64,000 nt of DNA from Megalonaias nervosa (GCA_016617855.1 JAECUM010017281.1:1-64000), one strand, 5' to 3'. Positions 35,027 through 45,482 are shown, counted from the first letter of the stretch. Notes: generated by a model not told the origin, from the sequence alone. Made by a program: numbers and translations.

Positions 35027-35533
35027 GGTAGTGAATTGGGACACATTAGGGACAATGGGGACATAATGTTAAAAAGGGGTATATAAAAAATAATGACAAT
35101 GGGAATTTAACATGGGGAATATTGGGCCACTATAGGGACAATGGGAATTTAACATGGGAATATTGGGCCACTATAGGGACAAGGGAAATTTGAACATAGG
35201 TTGGGAGTGTATAAGGAACAATAGGAATGGAACAGGTGGGATGACGTCATGTTACTGGACATTGGCAACAATGATGCAAGTGGCTGACCTTAATCGGGCC
35301 AAACAGTGACAGCGGGGAAAAAAGCTATAACGCTTGGCGGGGCGGGACATATAAGTTTATATAACGCTTGGCTGGGAGGGAATCCGTACCGTTCCTACAA
35401 AAAACATAAACATCGCCTGGCGGGGCGGGCGGGATATATCACTGGATAGACATAAACAAACAAATAAACAAAGACACAAATATGGCAAGAGAGCAAATCT
35501 TTTCGACACATAGGAGTGGCCCTGAAAAGGGTC
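35027..35533. repeat. Polinton left terminal inverted repeat
   Basis: Inverted copy of 51457-51966. It contains two tandem sub-repeats of TGGGAATTTAACATGGGAAT with ATTGGGCCACTATAGGGAC, GC-rich blocks such as TGGCGGGGCGGG, and at its inner edge the histone-like stem-loop at 35518-35533. Confidence 0.93.
35518..35533 (-). terminator. Histone-type mRNA 3' stem-loop (minus strand)
   Basis: Minus strand reads GACCCTTTTCAGGGCC: a 4-base TTTC loop with a stem broken only by one A-C pair. It is preceded by CCCAAA and followed by ACTCC. A purine-rich CGAAAAGATTTG starts 12 bases downstream, in the position of the histone downstream element bound by U7 snRNP. It lies just after the stop of the minus-strand gene 35561-35794. 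Confidence 0.7.
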
Positions 35534-35560
35534 TTTGGGTTTTTTGTTAACACTATTCAG

Positions 35561-35794
35561 TTAACATAGAGGGCGTCTCACGGATCTTCTTCTCTTCCTC
35601 AAACTTCGTCTGACCTTTGGACAGTAGATTAAGACTTTCTTCAGAGAGCCTAGTCTCGCCACATAGATCCTTCGTTTCCAAAGGGCAGTCTCGGTGATCT
35701 GGGTGATAGTCCATGATGATTTGACATACATGGGATAGTCCGGGTGGAACAGCATCGACGATAGGAGGGTAGACGATTCTACGTTAGTCCACAT
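35561..35794 (-). CDS. Polinton left-end small basic protein
   Basis: A 77-residue minus-strand frame that starts MWTNVESSTLLSS. It ends in a very basic tail (KVRRSLRKRRRSVRRPLC). A TATA box, CTATAAATA, lies on the minus strand at 35845-35837, about 43 bases before the ATG. A histone-like stem-loop follows about 28 bases after the stop. I do not recognise the protein; the arginine-rich tail suggests nucleic-acid binding or nuclear targeting. It is transcribed away from the neighbouring gene at 36014. Confidence 0.55.
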   Translation of the reverse strand: MWTNVESSTLLSSMLFHPDYPMYVKSSWTITQITETALWKRRIYVARLGSLKKVLIYCPKVRRSLRKRRRSVRRPLC

Positions 35795-35836
35795 CTTGTG
35801 ACGAGAACAAGTGAAGGGAATGAAGTGAACCGTGGT

Positions 35837-35845
35837 TATTTATAG
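35837..35845 (-). promoter_or_regulatory. TATA box for the left-end gene
   Basis: CTATAAATA on the minus strand, about 43 bases ahead of the ATG at 35794. Confidence 0.6.
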
Positions 35846-35965
35846 TGGAAGAGCGGATCGAAAGGATTTTCACCAATCCTAACACGCGTTGCAAAATTCA
35901 GTCACAGGGCGGAGTCTGTCTTCCAATCCGAAGAGAGCTACCTGTGACGTCACATTCCCTATATT

Positions 35966-36005
35966 GGTGCGCTAGCGTCTGTGCGCAGTAAATCGATGCG
36001 ACATT
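35966..36005 (+). promoter_or_regulatory. Copy of the Polinton small-gene promoter module
   Basis: TATATTGG followed by GCGTCTGTGCGCAG and TAAATCGATGCG. The last part matches the modules upstream of the three right-end genes (AAAATCGACGCG, TAAATCGAAGCG). It precedes the ATG at 36014. Confidence 0.5.
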
Positions 36006-36013
36006 GTTAGAAC

Positions 36014-36723
36014 ATGACGGAAACTAAGAAGACGATGAATTGGGGTGCACCGGTTGTGGCGACGAGAAGTGATGACATCGCAGCGGCTACCAAAGCAAAC
36101 ACGATCCCACTTCCAGAAGAGAACGACTTTAATTGGGATTTAGTGGATTTTCTCTCTTCTTCGCAAGAATTTGTTCCGGTACCCGGACCTTCCTCACCTT
36201 CTCCTTCTTTACCGCACGTCAAGGATTTTGAACAGAGACATAAAGAAGAATTGGGAATATTTTTGGAACAGCAGAAAGAAGCAGAACAAGCTTTTCTCCT
36301 TCAACAGCAACAGCGAGAAGAAGAAGAGGCAAGAAGAAAACGACAGAAGAAGAAGCACAGAAGAAACAAGGTCTAGGAGAAAAAGAGGACGGTGAAAGTC
36401 AAACGGTGACGGTACTCTTGGACATTTTGGTAGAGTTAAGGAGTCTGAAACAAATGTATCAGACTTCTTTATTACGACCCAAGAGAAAACGACCTTCCCG
36501 AGCCAAACAGCCCAACCCTGTTCACACACCTACTATGCCTGAGATACCCATCCTAGTGATTTCTACCAAATCATCGACAGGAGCTGGTCCAGAAGTAGGC
36601 CTTAGGCCGTGGCAAAGGGTTAAGGCAGCTAAAGCTCATTACTTCCCGTTTCTGGTTTGTTGTAAAAAACAAACACCCAACGGTCCTTTTCAGGACCACC
36701 TACCTCTCTCGAAAAAGAGATAG
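36014..36723 (+). pseudogene. Polinton left-end charged protein, with one probable frameshift
   Basis: Frame one (36014-36376) starts MTETKKTMNWGAPVV, has a Ser/Pro segment (PVPGPSSPSPSLPH), and a Gln/Glu/Arg-rich coiled-coil-like stretch. A second frame (LLDILVELRSLKQMYQTS, then RPKRKRPSRAKQPNP) runs on to 36723. The frames overlap in a GAAGAA-rich tract near 36320-36350, where slippage is likely, so I read them as one gene. The stop falls just beyond the histone-like stem-loop at 36682-36697. Unrecognised; it resembles the right-end genes in general character and promoter. Confidence 0.5.
36682..36697 (+). terminator. Histone-type mRNA 3' stem-loop, perfect 6-bp stem
   Basis: GGTCCTTTTCAGGACC: six perfect pairs around a TTTC loop, the metazoan histone consensus in form and in loop. 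It is followed by ACCTACC. GAAAAAGAGA starts 13 bases downstream (36711), matching a histone downstream element. The last codons of the upstream frame overlap it. Confidence 0.78.
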
Positions 36724-36950
36724 TATTCGTTTGCCAAAATCATTTAAAAGTCAAAATCCCTTTTTTGCCCCATGATGGAAGTATGTGAGTGTGTGAGTGT
36801 AGGTCCTTATTCTAAAAAAATCAAAACCAAGAGACACTTACGTTTTTCATTCTGGTCTATTCTGGTACAAACGTATAATCCAACTGACAACACATCACTT
36901 TAAAAAGTTTACTAGCTTCTTCTTTGTCTTTTCACTCTCTCAATTTTTTT

Positions 36951-37379
36951 TTATTTCTTTACTTTCACAGGTTTTCCTGTTCTTCCTCGCTTTCTTCTCG
37001 TCTTCTTCTTGTCTTCTCTTTCTTCTCCTTCTGATTTTCTCTGGGTTCTTCCTTTTTGGAGGGTACCTCTTCTTCCCGTTCGGAACCCTCTCTCTGCCTC
37101 CTGCTCCTGTTGTTTCATAGGGCAATCTGAAGACCAATGTCCTTTCTCTTGACAATGATAACAGGTATCTTGACTATTGTCTCTTTTGACACCTGTCTTG
37201 CTTTTTGGTCGGTTTTCACACTCTGACGAACAATGTCCTTTCCTCTGACAGATATAGGAAGTATCTTGACTTTTATCTAGAAAGGAGGGGGAGTAGTCTG
37301 TCGGCTTCTCTGAAGAAAACCTTCGTATGACACCTCGCAAAGCTCTGATCAGAAATTCGATCTGTGTTGGCAGTTCCAT
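36951..37379 (-). CDS. Polinton-encoded zinc-knuckle protein
   Basis: A 142-residue minus-strand frame starting MELPTQIEFLIRALRG. It has two CCHC-like knuckles. The second, CYHCQEKGHWSSDC, is canonical C-x2-C-x4-H-x4-C. The first, SYICQRKGHCSSEC, has Ser in place of the first Cys. The C-terminus is extremely basic (RRKRGRTGKPVKVKK). This suggests a single-stranded nucleic-acid binding protein. A minus-strand TATATAAAG (37440-37432) precedes it, and AATAAA on the minus strand follows near 36945. It is transcribed divergently from the polymerase gene. Confidence 0.7.
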   Translation of the reverse strand: MELPTQIEFLIRALRGVIRRFSSEKPTDYSPSFLDKSQDTSYICQRKGHCSSECENRPKSKTGVKRDNSQDTCYHCQEKGHWSSDCPMKQQEQEAERGFRTGRRGTLQKGRTQRKSEGEEREDKKKTRRKRGRTGKPVKVKK

Positions 37380-37431
37380 CTTTCTGGTAGGATTGAGAGT
37401 GAAATGAACACTTGGAGGGAAGACACTGGCA

Positions 37432-37470
37432 CTTTATATAGGCAAGACACTGACCTTACATTGATATAAA
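37432..37470. promoter_or_regulatory. Divergent promoter between zinc-knuckle and polymerase genes
   Basis: A minus-strand TATATAAAG at 37440-37432 and a plus-strand TATAAA at 37465-37470 face away from each other, only about 25 bases apart. The ATGs are at 37379 (minus) and 37519 (plus). Confidence 0.65.
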
Positions 37471-39234
37471 GGTGACCATGATGTTTAAAATGTCGTCATT
37501 TGACTTTATGCGCTTAAGATGAAACGATCGCATCCTTTCGTGGGGAAAGGAAAAGATAGTAAGAGGCAGAAACGTGACCTATCCCCTCGCACAGTAGCTG
37601 AAGTCTTGGCTCAAATCCATGCCAGCGATTTTGAAGATGACACGAGTGAACCAGAATCCAGACCCAGATAGTCTACAAGAAACCAAAGTCCACCACCAGT
37701 CACCCAGATGAATAAACGTACCTCTAGAAACTTTAGAAACACGGCCTTCACGTGCACAGTGAAATTCAAAGATTGCAAGTCCGACGTATCGCTGGAGAAA
37801 GCAGAAGAGTTCATCACCGATGTATGGGATTCTTTGTTAGCTACACTGAAACAGCAATGTCAAGCCAAAGAAGATCATCGCTTGACACTTTCCATTTGTC
37901 AGGACAGTCTGAAGTCAACCGTTTGGATCGAGTTTAGCAGACCATCAGAAATGACACTGTACAAGGTCTACGTTTCTCTTCCCCAAGGGACCGGACGCAG
38001 AAAGGTGTTATTGGTGGACGACCTTCGCAGCACCTTAAAGAGCCTCGTCCTAATTAACAACCCTCAAGACAAAATGTGTTTAGCCAGGGCCATCGTGGTG
38101 GGACGAACGTATGCCGACAAGAACGACATGGAAAAGAGCCTGGGAGAACATTCGAAGATCGAACAGAGCCAAACAACGAAGAGAAGCAGAACTCCTGTTA
38201 AAGACACACCCTGTGGCATATCTGAAATGCAAAAATGGCAAGAGGTCTTGGCTCCACGCTACACCTTGAAAGTGCACCCTCAAGAAGTGCGCGGACCTCT
38301 GTTGTTTCGAGGCAAAGATTTCAAAGACGGAAAATACATTCATGTCTATCATCACGATGATCATTTCGATGCCATTACCAGTACCACCGAATTCGTGGGA
38401 TACATATATTATTGTGAGAAATGTGACTATGGCTATAGCAATCGAGAGCGCACAAACATTGCGAATCGAAATGCTAAGGATGTTTAGCCTCTAAACCCTG
38501 TCTTCACGAAGGACAAGAACGAGTGTAATGTCCAACTTGTTAGCGCACTTTTGTCAGTCCATCCTGTTATCAACAACATTTGAAGACGCAAGGTTCATAG
38601 CGGAAAAGTGCTTGTCAACTCCTGAGATTGTGTCCCACTTAAGGACAAGGCATACGTATTAATTGTGCCAAGGCTCACGTATATTGAGGATTGAAACGAT
38701 GTCACATTTGTCACCAAATCGTGGACTTGGAACACGAATGCTACATTCAAAAATACCATTCCAAACATCAAGAGGAAGAAGATCACCACAACAAGAAAGG
38801 GAATTTCATCTTTTTCGATTTCGAATGCATGCAAGAGACCGGCATTCACATTCCTAATTTCTGCGTGGCTCATCAAGAGTGCGAGAAGTGCATCCAAGAG
38901 CCTATCTTTAGTCATTGCCCCACTACAGCAGGATTCCTGGAGGACGTGAAAAAATCTTTCGGGGACCGAACACGCTAACCGATTTCGCCGAATGGATCTT
39001 AGACCCCATCGACCAGACGTGGAGCCAAGAGGACATCGAACGTTACGGAGATTGCCATCGCTATACCACTGTTATGGCTCACAATTTCTCGGGATACGAA
39101 GGGCAATTTCTTCTGAGATACTATACGGAACAAGGCACCGAACGTCCTAAAGTGACTTTGAACGGAGCCAAAATCATTTGCACGCAAGTGGGTGTCACGG
39201 AATTGTATAAATCTCTCTATTTATTATATACATG

Positions 39235-39400
39235 TACTCGGGTTTCGTTTTTTGTGTACAACGATACCCGAGGGTGATTTTTGTATATTGTACATTATTT
39301 CGAAAGAGTGAGTTCGGTTCATCCTATGCCGCACGTGCGAAGTGCTTTCGATAGGAAAAACCGAACTTTTCCAGCGCACATACGATGTAGACTACATCGT
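39235..39400. repeat. Cluster of three hairpins at the 5' end of the LTR-like insertion
   Basis: CTCGGGTTTCG pairs with CGATACCCGAG (one mismatch). Then GTTCGGTT...CCTATG pairs with CGATAGG...AACCGAAC, with an inner GCAC/GTGC. Then CGATGTAGACTACATCG is a palindrome. Such structure is typical of LTR R/U5 RNA or of protein-binding palindromes; which applies is not clear. Confidence 0.6.
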
Positions 39401-40173
39401 CTGTGTACAAATGCCTCACCGTAAAGTGATATCTTCACATTACGGAACGTCTTGTCAGTAAGCAATCTATTCAGTACAGGAGCCCCCTAATTCCAAAATG
39501 TCAGATAAACAGAGGAAGAATTACATAATCAAACGAAAGGAAACGAAACGGACTTTGAATTAAGAACATGGAGCAAGAATATTAAAAGAAATTAATGAAA
39601 TACAAAAGAAATGGAATACTATATGCGATTATGAGACTCCTTCCTGTTGATCAGGGAGAAAGGACAGATCGACAAAATTGCGATATTGAGATTCCTTCCT
39701 GTGACCAGGGAGAAAGGACACTCGCCATACTGTATGGATTAAAAGATGACTTAACGCAATGGAAAACGGACTTATGATTCAGAAATGTTTAAACAACTTA
39801 AACGAATGCGAAGTACACTTATTAAACAGTTTAATATTATTAATTTAACTTTACCAATAAATATTATAGCTAAATTTTCAAAATTTACTGATTACGATTA
39901 AATTGACTAAACTAAACAATTATTCATGTATTACTTTAATAAATTATTATTAAATTATTAGTAACCTAACTATAGCCACTTAATATTATATTTACGATCA
40001 AAACTCTCATTCATGTATTAGACAAGAAACTCGTGGCACCTGTGTTAGTGTTCACGTAATCGCAAAAGCGTAGTGTGAATGCTGCTCGTGCCTAATTAAG
40101 ATCTCAAACAACCTATGCGCAAAGCAGAAACAGTATAATAGATATCTATTTAGTAAAACTATAAAAATATATT

Positions 40174-40425
40174 GTTGTTGTTGTTGTTTTAGGGTTTAAC
40201 GCCATTTTTCAGCACAAGATAGGCTATACATGGCGGCCAGTATTAATGGTGGAGGAAGAACCCTGGAAAACCCCGGGAAGAACCACCGACCCACGAGAAG
40301 CTACTGGCAGGCTTTCTCACGTACCCACGTTAGCCGAGCCTGGACTGGAACCCACGCAGACAGAGGTGAGATGGCAGTGATCCGTAACGATCAGCGCTTT
40401 AGACCACTCGGCCACTCGGGGCCCC
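40174..40425 (-). mobile_element. tRNA-headed SINE, family 1, youngest layer of the nest
   Basis: On the minus strand: GGGGCCCCGAGTGGCCGAGT, GTGGGTTCCAGTCCAGGCT, GAAAAATGGCGTTAAACCC and a CAACAACAACAA tail. TAAAAATATATT on both sides (40162-40173 and 40426-40437) is a perfect 12-bp target duplication, so the insertion is relatively recent. Confidence 0.92.
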
Positions 40426-43400
40426 TAAAAATATATTTAATAGAAATTAAATATGAATTAATTTAATTTAGCTTTTATTTATGAAACTTTAGACTTACAG
40501 GAAACTATGATTATGAATTAAATAACAACTCCAGAAATTTGATATATTAGAATAAAAGATTTGAATGGTGTACAAACCCTTACTCAAAATTTAATAAAAA
40601 CGAAATTTAATAAAATTAATACAAGAAACACACACATATGGAAAAAACATGAACACATAAAATACTTTAACTTTTGTCACAAGGGGGTTACTCAAATGAT
40701 GTCAATCTGAGAGTAAGCACACCAATAAAACTTAGGGACTTGCACATCTTCAGCTGTGGAGGTATGTAATTTATTAATTTCTTATGTGTATTATTTCTTT
40801 TGTATATTGTAAGTTACAGCTATTGTACTACTACGTTTATTTGTGTACATTTTCTATGCAGCTTTGGCTTGCGTGGTATAATGCAATACTTTCTATTCTT
40901 GTTTGTGACTTAGCAAGAGATTAACATTAACAATATAAAGTTGCATTTTATTAAGAAACGTTTAGTACCATAGGAATTTTATCGGACACGGGTTCACTTC
41001 TGAACCTGTTTATTGTTTTGTACTATTGTACCAATAATGTGATTTGTATAACGTCATTACGTTTTATCCTATATGCCGTGTCATAAGTAGTACACGGTGT
41101 TAGATGTATTTTCAGCTGACCAGAGTGATCCATGGTGATCGTGGTTGACGTGGTACCAGCTAAAGAGCTAACCATAGAAGTTAACCATAACAGCCGTAGA
41201 GCTGAGAGAACAGTGTTGCTGGCCGAGTAGCAGGTGATCGGGCGTTGCAGACCGAATTGGTGGGCGCTGATTGCTTGACTGACCAAGGAATTGAATGGTG
41301 GTCGTTGACTGCCTATAATGATGCTTGCTTGATTGACCGGTGTGGCTGGTAGTTGTGATATTGACGGGAGTGTTTTGTGTTATTCCATGCATGTAATCTT
41401 ATAGCCGTGGGCTAATTTGGGGGTTTTGTTATACCCACTGTTTTGGGAGTGTAAAGATATTTCTGTGTGATATCTGCCCAATCAATTTATCATTTTACTA
41501 TTTGAGTAAAAAAAAATCTCATTTTTCACTAGTTGAGTGAATACATCATTTTTACTATTGAGTAAAACACCCATTCTTTCAACGTGTGAAATTGCTGTGA
41601 TTTGTTCACCTTTGTCCTTGTTCTGGGCAAGGTCAGTCATTTGTATTTATATTTGTTACATTTTTAGGTTCGTGCGTATTATGTTAATTTGTCCAATATT
41701 TAGATCTTACACACGAACGTATTAATCAGTTTTCTTTCTCATTCAAATCATACATCAATAAACATTGTATTTGTATCACCATCAAAAGTGTTCTGTTGTA
41801 AATCCGAAATCCCAACTCGGTTATCTTGTTACAGTGGGACTAGTGCAGTTTAAAGATTCGATGAGTTACTTGGCCATGCCATTGAACCGAATGCCTAAAA
41901 CGTTTGGAATGACAGAAATGGTCAAAGGCTATTTGCTGCACTTTTTCAATACCGAAGCCAATCAACACGCCGTTCGTACGATCCTGACAATGCGCACCGA
42001 ACAAAAAGAAGCTTTCTACGCTTGGTACCACACTCACGCCTCGGACCCCTTCGACTTTCAGGAAGAAACGTTAAAGCATTGTCGTTCCGACGTGGACATA
42101 TTACGGCGTTGCTGTGGAAAATTTTGAGAATTATTCATGGAACACGGAGGGATCCATCCTTTGAAAGTAGCCTGCACCATTGCCAAAGCGTGTTCCTTAG
42201 TGTGCCGCCAACGATTCATGCCCGAAAAGACCCTGGCTGTCATCTGTCCACAAACGACGAACTTTGTCCAGCGTCAATACTCGGTCAAAGCTCTTCGCTG
42301 GTTGCATTACTTGTGCGACAAGGAAGACAAACTGAGGAGGCGAAAAGACCATCGGAACGTATTCGGTGAATGACTGAAACTTAGAAAACCCCAAGATCGT
42401 GTAAGAGTTTAACGGTTTCTTATTTCACGGATGTCCCACCTGTTACCCTCAACGTGACACTACAAATGGAAGACTTGTACCAGGCCACTTGTCAGCGGCG
42501 CCTGAAGTTAGAACAGCAAGGATACCAAGTGGTGGAAATGTGGGAACACAAGCACGATCACCGTTTGAAAACCGATCCCGAGTTTAAACGCATCGTGGAA
42601 AGTTACAAGTTGGTGGACCCTATGAACGCGCGGGACAGTTTGGACGGAGGACGGACGAATGCCACCTGTTTGCTGTACCACGCCGACGAGGAGAAAGGAG
42701 AAGAAATCAAATACTTGGAGTGTGTTCGCTGTATCCTTACGTGTGCAAATATCGTCACTTTACCGCAGGGTATCCTCAATTTCTGACTGAACACATCGAC
42801 CTGGAAAACATTCGACAATACGAAGGATTGATTAAACCCAAAGTCTTGCCCCTCACGAACTTGTATCATCCCGTTTTACCTCACCACTGATGTTTCCTTT
42901 GTGTCTTACTTGTGCCGAAACGTGCAAACAAGATCAACCTTGCCAGCACACCCAGGAAGAACGCGCCTTGACAGGAACGTGGGTCAGCGTGGAATTGTTT
43001 AAAGCTCTGGACCTGGGATACCAACTGTTAGAAGTGTACGAAATTTACCACTTTCCTAAAACAGAACAGTACCACAAGGCTGACGAAACTCAGAAAGGCA
43101 TTTTCGCAGACTACATCGATGCCTTTTTGAAACTGAAACAAGAAGTCAGCGGCTATCCTTGCTGATGTCACACTCTCGAAGACCAAAAGAAATTCAAAGA
43201 GAAATACTGGAAACAGGAAGGCATCACTTTAGAAACGTGGAGAAAAACGAAGGAAGGCGATCGTTTGACAAAGTGATGTTAAATTGTTTGTGGGGAAAAA
43301 TGACGCAACGACCGTGTTTACCCAAGACGGAGTATTTGACAGAACCTTCCCGCTATTTCCAGATGATTCACGACAAAACCAAATACATAAAACACGTGGA

Positions 43401-43840
43401 CGTCCTTCGTGAGGACTTGATCCTGGTCAGTTACGAAGAAGAACTAGGCTTTGTAGAAGCCGACGAATTTGGAAATGTCATCATTGCGGCCTTCGTGACA
43501 GTCCATGCTCGCTTAAAGTTCTTCGATAAGAGGACTGATTCATTTGAAAGCGTTCCAGTGGTCAGACATTATTCAATTGGACGAGGACCAGAAGACTTTG
43601 GTTGCTACTCATCCTATTTGTACAAGCTAGCTATACTACAGCGAATTCCAGAGGAAGAGTTAGGGGATTATCAAAATCTTTTTACACGAACAAATTTTGT
43701 GTGTCGAGGAAAATTCTGTGCGGTGTGTAGTGTGTGAACTAGTGACTAAAAAATTTGGATTAGCCACTGGCGTACGATTAGTTCTGTGCACAAAGTACAC
43801 TTATTGCCTCGAACAAAAGAGGGTCTAAAAACTGGCTACC

Positions 43841-44648
43841 ATGCCACGACCGTTAACGTTAGTGATACAACGATTGTCATGGAATGAAATCAATGACAGT
43901 GTTGAGACTATGGAGGATTACCAACACTTATTACGAGAACTGTGTCCATTGAATTGGGGTCGAAGTGAAGTGTGTGTCTTTGTGACTTGCTTTCTGGGAT
44001 TTCGTTTACCCGCCGATTGCTTGTAGACATGGTACGAACTGTACTGTGAGGTACCGCCAAAAAAAAACATGGTGTTTCCTTTAAATGAGCACGAGAAACT
44101 GGTTCTGTTGAAAGCATTCCGCTTTCATCTGCAAAATTTTCGACCTTTGTTTGAAGAAAAGTTTCTTTGTAAACTTTTAGCCACTCCGGATGCTTACGAA
44201 GATGTATGTATAGCTTGTGACTTACACCCTCACTGGAAAGATGTACGTGACTGGAAACATTTGGGCTTCGAGGCATGGACAAAAGGAGTGGCACGCTATA
44301 CCCAAGATTTGTCATCCTAAAAAGTTAAAACGTTCAGTGAAGAAAGTACCTTTTAAACCTGTGTTAGTGACAGTACCAGAAGAAGAACAACTTCCTTCAG
44401 GACAGGACAGGACCGTCATTGACATCCCCGAAAGGCCATTCCGGGAGGACCCCTGTGTGACTGTGCCAAGGAGTGTGGAGACTCTAAGAACATTACACAC
44501 TGTCCCTCCGATACCACATCTTGATCACCAAAAATGTTGTACAAAGACTTGTTTATATTCCACTATGATTGTTTTGATGTGTCTTTTATTCATGTATTTA
44601 ACCATTTGGCTTTTATGTATTTTTGTCTTTCGTGTTGTTTACAATTAA
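43841..44648 (+). pseudogene. Polinton unrecognised protein ending in a membrane segment
   Basis: One frame runs from MPRPLTLVIQRLSWNEIND to a TAG at 44024-44026 and continues in the same frame (TWYELYCEVPPKK, then MVFPLNEHEKLVLLKAF) to 44320. A second frame takes over near 44300 and ends at 44648 with a Pro-rich part and a hydrophobic C-terminus (STMIVLMCLLFMYLTIWLLC), a good transmembrane helix. I read this as one gene with one nonsense codon and one frameshift, or two genes with the second starting at 44069. AATAAA at 44656-44661 follows. No family recognised. Confidence 0.5.
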
Positions 44649-44655
44649 AGATGAC

Positions 44656-44661
44656 AATAAA
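44656..44661 (+). terminator. Polyadenylation signal AATAAA
   Basis: It lies eight bases after the stop of the membrane-segment frame and about 20 bases ahead of the next gene's TATA box, so the genes are very tightly packed. Confidence 0.6.
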
Positions 44662-44676
44662 CGTGTCCTGAAAAAG

Positions 44677-44683
44677 TATAAAA
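44677..44683 (+). promoter_or_regulatory. TATA box of the packaging ATPase gene
   Basis: TATAAAA, 57 bases before the ATG at 44734. Confidence 0.65.
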
Positions 44684-44733
44684 ACTCTTGTCTTGTCTGT
44701 CTTCGTGTCAAAAGTGACATTCCCTACACAACT

Positions 44734-45459
44734 ATGTCTACCTCTACTGTCTCTGCTCCCTCTTCCTCCACTTTCAAAATCATCGACGAACACTTAGATC
44801 GTGCCAGTTGGGAGGCCTTGTATCTTCGGCATCCCTTTAACATGTTAATTGCCGGACCCAGCGGTTCAGGCAAAACCGAATTTGTCAAACGTTTGATCGA
44901 ATATAAACATCATTTGATCGATCGTCGACCTCAACGTATGGTGTGGTGTTACAAAGAGTGGCAATCGGCATACAGCCTCCTGCGAGAAAGTCAAGGCGAT
45001 TCCATCGTGTTTGTAGAAGGCATTCCTCTCGGAGACGACGGGATAGTGTCTGACCCCAGTCAAACCCATCTGGTCATCTTCGACGACATGTTAGGAGAAG
45101 GCGAAGAAGAAATTAAACTGTGGTTTACGCGCAAAGGGTATCATCATAATGCCAGTGTCATTTACATCACCCAACATTTGTTTCAACAAAGTAAAGCCCA
45201 TCGCACCATCAGTCTCAATGCTCATTACGTGGTCTTGTTTAAAAGCCCTAGAGATAAATCGCAAGTGCAAGTGTTAGCCAAACATTTAGGAACACCTTGG
45301 CTGACACATGCGTACGACGATGCCACTCTAATCCCTCACGCCTATTTACTCGTGGATTTAAAACCCACCATCCGCGATTATTTGCGATTTCGTACCCATC
45401 TGTTTCACCACTGGTGCCAAGGCGGAGGGCCTGTTGTGTACACGTCTACGTCGACTTAA
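44734..45459 (+). CDS. Polinton genome-packaging ATPase (A32/FtsK-HerA type)
   Basis: An intact 241-residue protein from MSTSTVSAPS. Walker A is GPSGSGKT at residues 41-48, Walker B is LVIFDD at 113-118, and the following strand with a polar Gln is YITQHLF at 144-150. This is the arrangement of the packaging ATPases of Polintons, adenovirus-like elements and poxvirus A32, which drive DNA into the capsid. The frame is open further upstream, but only through non-ATG codons; I chose 44734 because it is the first ATG after a TATA box. It is the best-preserved core gene of the element, with no stop or frameshift. Confidence 0.92.
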   Translation: MSTSTVSAPSSSTFKIIDEHLDRASWEALYLRHPFNMLIAGPSGSGKTEFVKRLIEYKHHLIDRRPQRMVWCYKEWQSAYSLLRESQGDSIVFVEGIPLGDDGIVSDPSQTHLVIFDDMLGEGEEEIKLWFTRKGYHHNASVIYITQHLFQQSKAHRTISLNAHYVVLFKSPRDKSQVQVLAKHLGTPWLTHAYDDATLIPHAYLLVDLKPTIRDYLRFRTHLFHHWCQGGGPVVYTSTST

Positions 45460-45475
45460 CAACAACAAAAAACTC

Positions 45476-45482
45476 TATAAAA
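45476..45482 (+). promoter_or_regulatory. TATA box
   Basis: TATAAAA, 44 bases ahead of the ATG at 45520. Confidence 0.65.

Larger units (their letters stand above)
39193..41833. mobile_element. LTR-like insertion (possible long solo LTR) in the Polinton polymerase
   Basis: It starts TGTCACGG and ends TTGTTACA (TG...CA), flanked by GTGGG at 39188-39192 and 41834-41838. Removal of the insert and one GTGGG restores the polymerase reading path between exonuclease II and III. I found no second LTR, primer site or pol frame inside, so a solo LTR is the simplest reading, although 2.6 kb (2.4 kb without its SINE) is long. An AATAAA at about 41758 lies near the 3' end. Confidence 0.8.
37519..43737 (+). 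pseudogene. Polinton protein-primed DNA polymerase B, heavily broken
   Basis: Fragments in order: an N-terminal frame 37519-37671 (MKRSHPFVGK...) cut by an in-frame TAG at 37669; the same frame resumes to 38487 (KYIHVYHHDDHFDAITS). A Cys/His region with several stops follows (38500-38690). Exonuclease I is FIFFDFECMQETG near 38810; exonuclease II is MAHNFSGYEGQFLLRYY near 39075. An LTR-like insertion occupies 39193-41833. Exonuclease III, HCRSDVDIL, is near 42079. A palm entry, DPMNARDSLDGGRTNATC, is near 42620. Motif A (near 42731-42745) carries a 1-base loss. A block with LTGTWVSVELFKAL and motif B, KVMLNCLWGKMTQRP, follow (43275). After HARLKFFDK (43508) the sequence leaves the family and motif C is absent. 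The enzyme normally replicates the element from a terminal protein; this copy is dead. Confidence 0.88.

Noticed and set aside
36209..36529. Minus-strand frame rich in Phe, Leu and Ser
   Set aside because: It is the antisense of the purine-rich Polinton gene at 36014-36723; the + strand has the promoter and stem-loop.
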